41,594 nt of DNA from Ruminococcus sp. (lineage in GTDB: Bacteria; Bacillota; Clostridia; Oscillospirales; Ruminococcaceae): contig JAGBGT010000038.1 of the NCBI GenBank assembly GCA_017935865.1, positions 1 to 41,594 on the forward strand, written 5' to 3'. Shown here in pieces: positions 6,959 to 14,062 of this stretch. The notes beneath the pieces are model-generated. The model searched no databases and was not told the DNA's origin. It saw only the letters and a program-made list of their open reading frames with translations. Position 1 is the stretch's first letter. Each line of letters begins with the position of its first letter. Both the position numbers and the translations under genes were made by a program.

Positions 6959-8064
6959 AACGGAATATCATAGCTGTATTGCACGGCAGTTTTGGGAGGT
7001 GCGCTCTCCGACCGCTTTGAACACTCGGCAATACGCGCACACTCCGGCGATTCGATCACGACCTTTTCATTGATGCTGTCAAAGCCTTTTTCAAAGAAAA
7101 CTTCTGCGACCGTATTTTGCACAAGTTCCCTTATGAGATTCATCGGTCGCCTGACACCGAGACTTCCGAATGCAATATCCAGAAAAGCCGATTCAGCCGC
7201 TTTGGTGATCTCGATGTTGATTCCGATCTCATTGGATATTTCATTCACCTTACAGCGAATCAGTTTTCTCATGGCTTTTTTGGAAAGTTTATGAAAATTT
7301 ACCACCTGCACCAGCCGTCCCGCAAGCTCTTCCTGCATTCCAAAGTCTATCATATCTTGTATTGTCAGATCATCATAGAAGCTGTCCGCAGTCTTTTCTG
7401 TTGTGTTGCGATCATTCCCGTCAAGCTCCGAAAGAAAGCCGAGGCTTCTTTCCTTATGGCTTTTCTTATGCCGGACATCCTGAAATGCACCCATCAGCAC
7501 AAACATAGTCAGATTGGAATCGAAATCTTCCACACTGTCATCCGTATCGACCTTTAATTTGATGCCTTCGATCAGTGTTAGCAGATTGGACTGCACCGCT
7601 GCATTTATATCTATTCCACCTGAGCTGTAGCTGGGAACGCATTTTTTATCCGCCTCATCAAGAAAGCAGATGCCGATGCCGTTGGAACTTGGGGCATCGG
7701 CAAGTATCCTTTTCGGGATGGTGGACGGATTGCTGCCCTTATAGCCCTCTTCGGTGATCTGGCTGAGATCGATCTGGACAACGGGAATGGGAATGTTATG
7801 TATTTCACAAAAGTCTTTGACAGCTCTGTAAAATTCCGTTTTTCCAGAACCGCTCGGGGCTGTCAGTACCCAGTTCTGGGCACGGAACGGCTCGCCCGAA
7901 GCCACAGACTGCATATAATTGTAAATATAGTATACTGCTGTTTTAAGCTGTAAACCCTGTCCCTGCACTCTGTTTTGGGAGTATCCCAAAAATTCCTTGG
8001 GCTGAAATGTGTTCAGAGCTTCCGCCACACGCCTGCTCAAATTGAAGTTTGCATATCTTACCAT
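6955..8064 (-). CDS. ClpX-like AAA+ ATPase
   Basis: 369 residues. Walker A is APSGSGKT (69-76) and Walker B GICFLDEADK (131-140, D136/E137). FGMQEELAGRL resembles the ClpX segment before the arginine-finger region, and GVRRPMNLIREL is a sensor-2 motif. Unlike ClpX it has no N-terminal zinc-binding domain and no obvious IGF loop for docking ClpP, so it is more likely a stand-alone remodelling ATPase. It starts at ATG 8064 with AAAGGAGAGA. A minus-strand extended -10 (TGATATAAT, 8101-8096) lies upstream. It is convergent and overlapping with the XRE repressor. In mobile elements such ATPases serve replication, stability or defence; which applies here is unknown. Confidence 0.82.
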   Translation of the reverse strand: MVRYANFNLSRRVAEALNTFQPKEFLGYSQNRVQGQGLQLKTAVYYIYNYMQSVASGEPFRAQNWVLTAPSGSGKTEFYRAVKDFCEIHNIPIPVVQIDLSQITEEGYKGSNPSTIPKRILADAPSSNGIGICFLDEADKKCVPSYSSGGIDINAAVQSNLLTLIEGIKLKVDTDDSVEDFDSNLTMFVLMGAFQDVRHKKSHKERSLGFLSELDGNDRNTTEKTADSFYDDLTIQDMIDFGMQEELAGRLVQVVNFHKLSKKAMRKLIRCKVNEISNEIGINIEITKAAESAFLDIAFGSLGVRRPMNLIRELVQNTVAEVFFEKGFDSINEKVVIESPECARIAECSKRSESAPPKTAVQYSYDIPF

Positions 8065-8095
8065 ATCGCATCTCTCCTTTGCGTTTCATGCTCAA

Positions 8096-8104
8096 ATTAT
8101 ATCA
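8096..8104 (-). promoter_or_regulatory. Extended -10 element for the AAA+ gene
   Basis: TGATATAAT on the minus strand, about 32 nt before the start codon. The -35 region (TTCCAC, 17 bp further) is poor, consistent with an extended -10 promoter. Confidence 0.5.
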
Positions 8105-8225
8105 CATAACTGCTCCGAGTGGAATACGGGATTTGTTATATTTGTTTATTACGTTTTTAGTCGCTTTTAACTGTAAGTCTTGAATTTGCTATGAACATTT
8201 ATACCGTTTTTAGTCATAGATAATC

Positions 8226-8272
8226 AAAAAAAGAATGTTACGCTGAAATACATCGGCATAACATTCTTTTTT
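8226..8272. terminator. Bidirectional terminator
   Basis: AAAAAGAATGTTA and TAACATTCTTTTT arms around an 18-base loop. It ends the gene on the minus strand at 8288 and gives T-runs in both directions. Confidence 0.75.
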
Positions 8273-8287
8273 ATTATTGTTCATGTA

Positions 8288-9418
8288 TCATTTCTGCCTT
8301 TGCTGATCAAGCAGCATCTGGGACATAGTGTATTTTAGAAGAATCAAATCATATCCTTTGTAAGTATATATAATAAAAAGCATCCATATGTACAGCAACT
8401 CTGGTGGCAAATAAAGTTTGTATTGAACTTCATCAATTAAACTTTCAATATCTGTACCCGCATCTTCCATAGCACTTTCAAATTCCATAATATAGTTATC
8501 TCTTTCTTTTTCATCGCTCAACTGATTTTTTTCAAAATTCCTTACCCTATATTCTATAATATTATAATAAGCTGCGATAAGTTTAAAAAATCGCTGTTCT
8601 TTTTCGTTCTCAGGGTATCCGACAAACGCATCATTTTCAAGTTCTGATTTTATCTCGTCTTTATTCTGATCTGAAAGTCGGCTAAAAAGATTCACACAGC
8701 TTTTATACAATGCAAAATAATCTTCGTAATAAGAGCTATCATCGCCGAAAGAATTATCACCATAAAAATAATCAAGAACACTATTATCACTAAATGCGTA
8801 AATATTGTCGATGATAAGTTTTTGTATTTCAGTTGGCAAAGATAGAAGATATCCAATAGAAGGACTGATATCGATGCTTTCACCAAACCGAATATCTTTT
8901 TCCCAGTCATTAATATGCCCAGTTAACAAATAATTAAGTTGCACTTGTGTTCCAAAATGAACGCTTGAAATCGTGTTGTACGGCAAATAACAGACTAAAA
9001 AATGCAATAATATCTCTTTTTGCATTTTGGTATCTGCTTTTCCTGCTTTGGTATCTGTTTTTCCTGCTTTGCATATGTAATCGCTGATATTGCTCTGGTA
9101 TTTCCCAATTTGTTTCGCCAGCTCCACCTGTGAAACATCAAATTCTTTCAGCAAATGCGATAGAATATCGGAAAACTTCTTAGACGGTATGTGACGAAAG
9201 CCATCATAAACCGAGCGTTCTTCTATGAATGCGTCTATTGCAGATTTGGTTGCCTCGTCAGGCATATTCTCGCCGTGTACATAACGGCTGATGGTTTTCT
9301 GGGTTCTGCCAACGGCAGAAGCAAGTTCAAACTGGCTGATGCAAAGCTCTTTAAGTTGTTCCGCAAGCCACTTTGAGTATTCCTCGATTCTTTTTAGTTT
9401 TTCTTCTGTATTTTTCAT
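8288..9418 (-). CDS. Double-HTH XRE protein with large C-terminal domain
   Basis: 376 residues, start ATG 9418 with AAAGGAGC. Two helix-turn-helix motifs lie in tandem: one at about residues 15-50 (ISQFELASAVGRTQKTISRYVHG) and one at about 85-115 (VSQVELAKQIGKYQSNISDYI). A linker contains a tandem heptapeptide KAGKTDT/KAGKADT encoded by two 21-bp direct repeats (9026-9067). The remaining 240 residues are helical and acidic with no recognised fold. No signal peptide is present. Two operator-reading heads plus a large sensory-looking domain suggest a regulator of the island, possibly of the neighbouring zinc-ribbon or ATPase gene. The ligand is unknown. Confidence 0.78.
   Translation of the reverse strand: MKNTEEKLKRIEEYSKWLAEQLKELCISQFELASAVGRTQKTISRYVHGENMPDEATKSAIDAFIEERSVYDGFRHIPSKKFSDILSHLLKEFDVSQVELAKQIGKYQSNISDYICKAGKTDTKAGKADTKMQKEILLHFLVCYLPYNTISSVHFGTQVQLNYLLTGHINDWEKDIRFGESIDISPSIGYLLSLPTEIQKLIIDNIYAFSDNSVLDYFYGDNSFGDDSSYYEDYFALYKSCVNLFSRLSDQNKDEIKSELENDAFVGYPENEKEQRFFKLIAAYYNIIEYRVRNFEKNQLSDEKERDNYIMEFESAMEDAGTDIESLIDEVQYKLYLPPELLYIWMLFIIYTYKGYDLILLKYTMSQMLLDQQRQK
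9026..9067. repeat. 21-bp tandem repeat inside the double-HTH gene
   Basis: Copies 9026-9046 and 9047-9067 differ at one base and encode seven residues each, so copy-number change keeps the frame. Confidence 0.8.
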
Positions 9419-9472
9419 CTGGAAGCTCCTTTTTATAGATTTGCAGGCAATCAGTATGATACCAAACCGTTA

Positions 9473-10372
9473 TTACTCTTTCTGAGGTTTCTTGTAGATT
9501 CTGAAGCGGTTTTCATATTCAATTAACCACTTGCGGTATTCTTCTTCCGTTTGGATTGTATTGTTATAGTCAGGGTTATATGATCTTTTTTCTCCCGATA
9601 ATCTTGCTTCAATGTATCCTGTTTGGCTCTCAAAATCAGATAAATATTTCATTTGATCGTTTGCATATTTCTGTGTTGTTGTAAATCGTCCGATGATTCG
9701 TTTTTTTATTTTTTTAATGGCATCCGCCTGTTGATTTGCATTACTCTTCTTTTTATTGTCTCTGTTTTTAATTTCTTTGCATATAGGACAGTATTTTTGA
9801 TTGCTATTTTCATATCCAATGAAATCATTGCATTCTTCACAACACTTGAATTTCAATTTCAAATTTTTTTGGAATAGGATATTCCACAAATCTAATGCAA
9901 ACAGGAATGATGCATCCGGCATCCTGAAAACCTCATATTCCTTTTTATCTTCAAGTATCTCATAACCTCTGAAAATAATTTCTGTTTCAGTTTGCTTTCG
10001 GCATATATCTGCTCTTCCTCTCTTCAATCCTATAATTTCCAATGCAAAACCCTTATATTCTTCATATAGCTTATATCGTACTATCGGAGGAAGATCATCT
10101 TTTGCCAGAAGTGCATCAGTCAGAACACAATAATTGCCTTCCCAATAGGCTGCATCCCGCTTTAATAAAGCAATTTCCTCATTATCAAACAAACTTTCCT
10201 CTGGTGAACAGTTCAAATTGCTGCGGAGTAAATTCAAGAACTCCAGTACCACGCCTCCAAAAATGGTGATTTGAAAGTCATTCCCATTATGTGTGTCAAT
10301 CATCCACTGCTGTTCATGAGCATCTAAACTCCTATAAGCAGTTATGTATTTTATATTTTCGTTAAACTCCAC
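9473..10372 (-). CDS. Zinc-ribbon protein of unknown function
   Basis: 299 residues from a GTG start at 10372 that has AAGGAG seven bases upstream; the frame is open to 10531 but those codons are not preceded by a ribosome site. A long N-terminal alpha/beta region of no recognised family (residues 1-190) is followed by a four-Cys zinc ribbon CCEECNDFIGYENSNQKYCPIC (about 195-220), a very basic stretch (KNRDNKKKSNANQQADAIKKIKKRI) and a C-terminal helix. The layout, a variable sensor part plus ribbon plus basic helix, resembles small Firmicute nucleic-acid-binding proteins. It has its own strong promoter at 10519-10547 and a leader of about 140 nt. Confidence 0.72.
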   Translation of the reverse strand: MEFNENIKYITAYRSLDAHEQQWMIDTHNGNDFQITIFGGVVLEFLNLLRSNLNCSPEESLFDNEEIALLKRDAAYWEGNYCVLTDALLAKDDLPPIVRYKLYEEYKGFALEIIGLKRGRADICRKQTETEIIFRGYEILEDKKEYEVFRMPDASFLFALDLWNILFQKNLKLKFKCCEECNDFIGYENSNQKYCPICKEIKNRDNKKKSNANQQADAIKKIKKRIIGRFTTTQKYANDQMKYLSDFESQTGYIEARLSGEKRSYNPDYNNTIQTEEEYRKWLIEYENRFRIYKKPQKE

Positions 10373-10485
10373 ACTGTTTCTCCTTACTATGCATTTTGTA
10401 AATCTGTCGGAATGTAAATTGCGAAAAAACGAGCATTTAAATCCTACAGCTTTTTTTGCCGCAGTCCATGCTATACTGAACTTAC

Positions 10486-10511
10486 AGGGAAAAATTATAA
10501 TAATTATTTCC
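10486..10511. promoter_or_regulatory. Palindrome in the leader of the zinc-ribbon gene
   Basis: GGGAAAAATTAT and ATAATTATTTCCC form a long AT-rich inverted repeat starting a few bases downstream of the minus-strand -10. It could be an operator or a 5' stabilising hairpin. Confidence 0.5.
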
Positions 10512-10518
10512 CATATTT

Positions 10519-10547
10519 CATTATACACCAAGCACGGACTATCGTCA
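10519..10547 (-). promoter_or_regulatory. Promoter of the zinc-ribbon gene
   Basis: Minus strand: -35 TTGACG (10547-10542), 17-bp spacer, -10 TATAAT (10524-10519) with TG one base before. Confidence 0.75.
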
Positions 10548-10572
10548 AGTGCGTATGAAAGGAAAATGCGAA

Positions 10573-10812
10573 ATGAATGAAAAAATCAAGGGTTATGCTA
10601 AATCCAAGAAGGTCAAACTCTGGCAGTTAGCAGAATGCTACGGAATGAGGGATACCAATTTTTCTAAGCTTCTGCGTCACCCTTTACCCCAAAAGGAAGA
10701 AAGAGCACTTATGGAAATGATCGACGTGATTGCTGACGAACAGGAAACCGACAAAGACGTTCTAAATAGGTTAGATGATCAGGGCAATAGCGCACATAGA
10801 AAAGATAGGTAA
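10573..10812 (+). CDS. Small HTH-like protein, 79 aa
   Basis: Start ATG 10573 with AAAGGA about ten bases upstream; an in-frame ATG at 10555 overlaps this ribosome site. The sequence KIKGYAKSKKVKLWQLAECYGMRDTNFSKLLRHPLPQKEERALMEMIDVIAD has the spacing of a short Cro-like helix-turn-helix (WQLAECYGMRDTNFSKLLR). The C-terminus is polar. It is five bases ahead of the Rep_trans-like gene, so the two are cotranscribed. Small DNA-binding proteins in this position in Clostridial islands usually regulate the replication/transfer gene. This is a family-level inference from position and motif. Confidence 0.72.
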   Translation: MNEKIKGYAKSKKVKLWQLAECYGMRDTNFSKLLRHPLPQKEERALMEMIDVIADEQETDKDVLNRLDDQGNSAHRKDR

Positions 10813-10817
10813 GCGGT

Positions 10818-11777
10818 ATGAGCAGTAATGCAGATAAGGTAATGAGCAGGATAAAAGGTAAAGAATTGCGCTATTACATGTCTGTATTTACGCAATATAT
10901 TACATATTCTGTAGATTTGGTAAAGCTACGGCTTGCATTGACAATAAAATTCATTAACGAAATCCGCAAGAACGTCTATATTGTTCAAACTATGTCTAAA
11001 AAACTAAAATACAAGGAAAGCCATCGCTATGATGAAACGTATTTATATATCTACGAAGCCAAATATGGCATCAAAGAGGGATATATGCGTGTTGAAATTC
11101 GATATAACCCAAATAGCGAAGTGGCAAGTTGTACGATAGAATGCAATCCTAACAAATGCTTTTCATTTTGCGACTGTTTATCTGACATAGGTATGCTCAT
11201 AAAACACAGTACATCCTATTATGTGCATTCTATGGATATAGCAATGGATATTCCTACATCTATGCGGAATGTAGAGGTTCGTAAAGATAAGCGTTCATTC
11301 ACACGATACTGTCGTAAGAGAGGCAACGAGACAGTATATCTGGGGAAACGTGGAAAAGTAAATAATGTGAAGGTGTACGATAAACAAAATGAAAGCGATC
11401 TTCCTTATGAATTGACGAGAGTTGAGCTGAAGATCGGAAATCCTCTGGGATTTAATTTTATGGAGTTTACGAAGAATGCACTTCCGCAAATTTACGTCCG
11501 TACACCAGAAAACTACGATGAAATAATCGTCAATACTTCTCTCTCCTCTACTGACAGGGTACTGATTATGGCATTGAGAGATCACCTTAACAAAGTGAAA
11601 CTGCTGCATGAACTTGATAGAAAAAAGACGAAGAAAATACAGCCTTATGTCCTTGCAAATACGGTAAAAGTTGATTTCGATGTTGAAAAAATAAAAGAAG
11701 TCGCATTTCGTATTCTGAACGTTTTAGAATTGGAAAACAGCGTAATTATTGATGATAAATATGCGGTGCTGCACTGA
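10818..11777 (+). CDS. Rep_trans-like replication initiator/relaxase
   Basis: 319 residues starting at ATG 10818. The core reads HSMDIAMDIP, then TVYLGKRGKVNNVKVYDKQNES and YELTRVELKIG. This D-x-A-x-D, Y-x-G-x-R, (K)-Y-D-K, T-R-x-E-x-K order is typical of rolling-circle initiators of the Rep_trans/NicK type, which nick an origin through an active-site tyrosine and can serve as relaxases of ICEs and IMEs. The protein is on the short side and the catalytic Tyr is not certain from inspection. No double-strand origin was identified. Together with the recombinase it argues the element replicates or is mobilised as a circle. Alternative: a divergent phage-satellite Rep. Confidence 0.68.
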   Translation: MSSNADKVMSRIKGKELRYYMSVFTQYITYSVDLVKLRLALTIKFINEIRKNVYIVQTMSKKLKYKESHRYDETYLYIYEAKYGIKEGYMRVEIRYNPNSEVASCTIECNPNKCFSFCDCLSDIGMLIKHSTSYYVHSMDIAMDIPTSMRNVEVRKDKRSFTRYCRKRGNETVYLGKRGKVNNVKVYDKQNESDLPYELTRVELKIGNPLGFNFMEFTKNALPQIYVRTPENYDEIIVNTSLSSTDRVLIMALRDHLNKVKLLHELDRKKTKKIQPYVLANTVKVDFDVEKIKEVAFRILNVLELENSVIIDDKYAVLH

Positions 11778-11805
11778 AAATTTGATTTTTAGAGGAGGTA
11801 AAAGT

Positions 11806-11961
11806 ATGAAACCATTGCCTGCAAAGCAGAATACACCTGAATACATGAAAGCGGAATTGTATGCTGCCTTAAAATTGATAGAACAGCTCTACATAGACGG
11901 CTATATCCCGAAGCATATCTATCAGAATATTTGCAAAGAGTACCGCAAGGAATGTGCTTGA
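11806..11961 (+). CDS. Small protein preceding the recombinase, 51 aa
   Basis: Start ATG 11806 with a near-perfect GAGGAGG. The protein is nearly all helix: NTPEYMKAELYAALKLIEQLYIDGYIPKHIYQNICKEY, a SHOCT-like short oligomerisation helix pair. Proteins of this type very often sit just before large serine recombinases in Clostridial elements, so it may assist excision or be a directionality factor, but no activity is known to me. Its stop codon lies inside the -35 box of the recombinase promoter (11958-11963). Confidence 0.8.
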   Translation: MKPLPAKQNTPEYMKAELYAALKLIEQLYIDGYIPKHIYQNICKEYRKECA

Positions 11962-11986
11962 CAAAAGTCATCATCTATGATATACT
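11958..11986 (+). promoter_or_regulatory. Serine recombinase promoter
   Basis: TTGACA (11958-11963), 17-bp spacer, TATACT (11981-11986). It overlaps the end of the 51-aa gene and lies 36 nt before the recombinase ATG. Confidence 0.78.
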
Positions 11987-12021
11987 ATTATCAAAATTAG
12001 GACATTAGAAAGGAGAAAATC

Positions 12022-13767
12022 ATGTACGGATACGAATCGTCTTTAACCTCTAAAAGGGTTGTCATCTATGCAAGAGTCTCTACTGAACACGAAGCGCAGC
12101 TCTCGGCACTGGGAAATCAGCTTGATTGGTACAAGCCCTTATTGGAGCAGCATCCCGAATGGACTCTCGTTCACAGCTATGTGGACGAGGGTATCACAGG
12201 AACATCTGCTAAGAAAAGACCTCAATTTATGCAAATGCTTGCTGACGCAGAAAAAGGCGAATTTAACTTGATATTAACCCGTGAGGTATCGAGATTTGCC
12301 AGAAATACTGTTGATACCCTGCAATACACAAGACGGCTGAAAGCGATAGGCGTTGAGGTATTCTTCATTAACGACAATATCAGAACATTTGACGGAGACG
12401 GAGAACTGCGTCTGACAATCATGGCGACCCTTGCACAGGATGAGAGCCGCAAGACTTCTATCCGTGTAAAAAGTGGGCAGCAGACATCTATGGAGAACGG
12501 CACGTTTTACGGCAACGGCAATATCCTCGGATATGACCGCAAAGGCAAGAAACTTGTTATCAATCCCGAACAGGCTCGTACCGTGCGTAAAATCTATGAT
12601 TGGTATCTTGACGGATGGGGTGTCCGCAAGATTCAGTTTGAGCTTGAAAAAGAGGGCGTTTTGACCTCTACCGGAAAAACGAGATGGTATGAGTCTAATA
12701 TCAGCAAGATACTGCGAAACCCATTTTACGCAGGCATCATAGAGTATCACAAGCAATTCACACCTGACTTTCTTGAACAGAAGAAGATAAACAATTTTGG
12801 CGAGGTTGAACGTCTGAGGGTAAAAGGCAAGCATGAGTCGATTATTACAGAAGACGAATTTTTTAGAGTGCAGGAAATCATGGAAAGCAGAAGAATGAAA
12901 AATCCTGCCAACAAAACCGGACGAAGGGAAATCGGCAAAAAGCCTGTTTCAGATGCGTGGTGCAGATTGCTGATCTGTTCCTGTGGATGTACATTTAATC
13001 GCAAGGTGTGGCACACTTCGTCAAAAGGCGTGCAATATGGTTATATGTGCTACTCTCAGATACGTACCGGCACGGTTAAAACAAGGCTGAACAAGGGACT
13101 TCCCATAGACGGCATCTGCACTTCTCAAATGATACCGGGCTGGAAACTTCAAATGATGGCAAAGAACCTGTTTCGGAACTATTTGAAAGATACAAGCCGT
13201 GTTTTGCAGATTGCTACAGAAACACTTGAAAAGCACATCGCCGACAAAGCGGTCACAGAGGACAACTCAGATATCATTCAACAGAAAAAAGACGAGATTT
13301 CCGAATTGGAAAAGCGGCTTGGCAATCTGATCGAGATGCGTGCTGACGGCGAGATTATCAAGGAGCAGTTCCTCTCAATGAAAGCGGAAATTGAATCAAA
13401 AATACATACTTTGCAGGAGCAGATCAAGAAGCTTACCCCCTATGAAAGGGATGCGGAGTATGAAGAACCTGACTATGAAAAGAAAATCACAATGCTTCGT
13501 TATGTTCTTGAACGCTATACGAACTTCAATACAGATGAGGACATTCCCGAAACAGTTGTGGAAGCTTTTGTGAAAAAAATCGTAGTAAATGAGGATTATT
13601 TTGCTTGGTATCTCCGTTTTACGGAAGATGAGCACACCCCGACAAGGTGCAATATCAAAGGACGCAAAAACTCGGCGGAAATCGAGTTCTTTCCCTTAGC
13701 TGATTCTCCTGCGATTGCAGAAAGCAACTCAGGCTGCAATCAGCGAAAAGAAGTAATTCACGAGTAA
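12022..13767 (+). CDS. Large serine recombinase (integrase), C-terminus altered by integration
   Basis: 581 residues in this integrated state, with AAAGGAG before ATG 12022. Domains: resolvase catalytic domain 1-160 with nucleophile Ser20 in YARVSTE, plus DEGITGTSAKKRPQF and TREVSRFARNTVDT; Recombinase domain about 170-290 (GYDRKGKKLVINPEQARTVRKIYDWY); zinc-ribbon about 310-365 (CRLLICSCGCTFNRKVW...YMCYS); coiled coil about 400-475. It integrates and excises the island between the 39-bp repeats. Its last 12 codons lie within attR, and the stop TAA is formed with a chromosomal base. In the circular form the frame would read through TAC for another 39 codons (620 aa). The 581-aa form may therefore differ in activity or stability from the circular-form protein. 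Confidence 0.93.
   Translation: MYGYESSLTSKRVVIYARVSTEHEAQLSALGNQLDWYKPLLEQHPEWTLVHSYVDEGITGTSAKKRPQFMQMLADAEKGEFNLILTREVSRFARNTVDTLQYTRRLKAIGVEVFFINDNIRTFDGDGELRLTIMATLAQDESRKTSIRVKSGQQTSMENGTFYGNGNILGYDRKGKKLVINPEQARTVRKIYDWYLDGWGVRKIQFELEKEGVLTSTGKTRWYESNISKILRNPFYAGIIEYHKQFTPDFLEQKKINNFGEVERLRVKGKHESIITEDEFFRVQEIMESRRMKNPANKTGRREIGKKPVSDAWCRLLICSCGCTFNRKVWHTSSKGVQYGYMCYSQIRTGTVKTRLNKGLPIDGICTSQMIPGWKLQMMAKNLFRNYLKDTSRVLQIATETLEKHIADKAVTEDNSDIIQQKKDEISELEKRLGNLIEMRADGEIIKEQFLSMKAEIESKIHTLQEQIKKLTPYERDAEYEEPDYEKKITMLRYVLERYTNFNTDEDIPETVVEAFVKKIVVNEDYFAWYLRFTEDEHTPTRCNIKGRKNSAEIEFFPLADSPAIAESNSGCNQRKEVIHE
13728..13766 (+). repeat. attR, 39-bp direct repeat
   Basis: Second copy of the 39-bp repeat, overlapping the last codons of the serine recombinase in a different frame from ppdK. 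The recombinase stop TAA (13765-13767) uses its third base from outside the repeat; the corresponding codon on the left is TAC. Confidence 0.88.
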
Positions 13768-13884
13768 GTCAAAATCGGTGAATTTGCGCTGTTTGCGGAC
13801 GATGCTAAGAATTATCTTTATGCAAAGTTTACAAAGCGCAGGTTACTGAATTGGCATGATATTCACATTAATGTGTTTATCTGA
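13768..13884 (+). pseudogene. Recombinase-tail remnant beside attR
   Basis: After the in-frame TAA the codons continue VKIGEFALFADDAKNYLY...LNWHDIHINVFI to TGA 13882-13884. This is 26 of 38 residues identical to the detached tail at 377-493, so the chromosomal flank carries the end of another recombinase gene, probably the scar of an earlier or sister element. Confidence 0.7.
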
Positions 13885-13895
13885 ATAAAAAAATG

Positions 13896-13930
13896 AGTCC
13901 TCACAGTCTCGGCTGTGGGGACTTTTTTGT
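13896..13930 (+). terminator. Terminator downstream of attR
   Basis: AGTCCTCACAG, loop TCTCGG, CTGTGGGGACT, then T6. It is the counterpart of the terminator at 511-552 behind the detached tail. Confidence 0.8.
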
Positions 13931-13984
13931 CGTATGTTGGATTTTCATTGAAAATCCGCACACACCAAGATACTAAACAGGCTC

Positions 13985-14034
13985 TTAAAAATACCGCACG
14001 CCCTCCCGGTAAATCTACCGGAAAGACGTGCGGA
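13985..14034 (-). terminator. Terminator of the xylanase gene
   Basis: Outer stem CCGCACG/CGTGCGG with inner CCGGTA/TACCGG. On the minus strand a TATTTTT tract follows. Confidence 0.8.
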
Positions 14035-14062
14035 TAAAATTATGAACACAAACTCTCAGTGA

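Larger units (their letters stand above)
337..13766. mobile_element. Integrated IME-like island in the 3' end of ppdK
   Basis: A perfect 39-bp direct repeat (337-375 and 13728-13766) bounds 13.4 kb that ends in a large serine recombinase. Between the repeats lie hipBA, hypothetical cargo, XRE regulators, a ClpX-like ATPase, a Rep_trans-like protein and the recombinase. No VirB4, coupling protein or other type IV secretion genes are visible, so self-transfer is unlikely. The combination of a Rep-type protein and a recombinase suggests an integrative mobilisable element. Exact crossover bases within the 39 bp cannot be decided from the sequence. Confidence 0.85.

Noticed and set aside
337..13766. 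Complete ICE or prophage
   Set aside because: No type IV secretion, coupling protein, capsid, portal or terminase gene is present; only Rep-like and recombinase functions.
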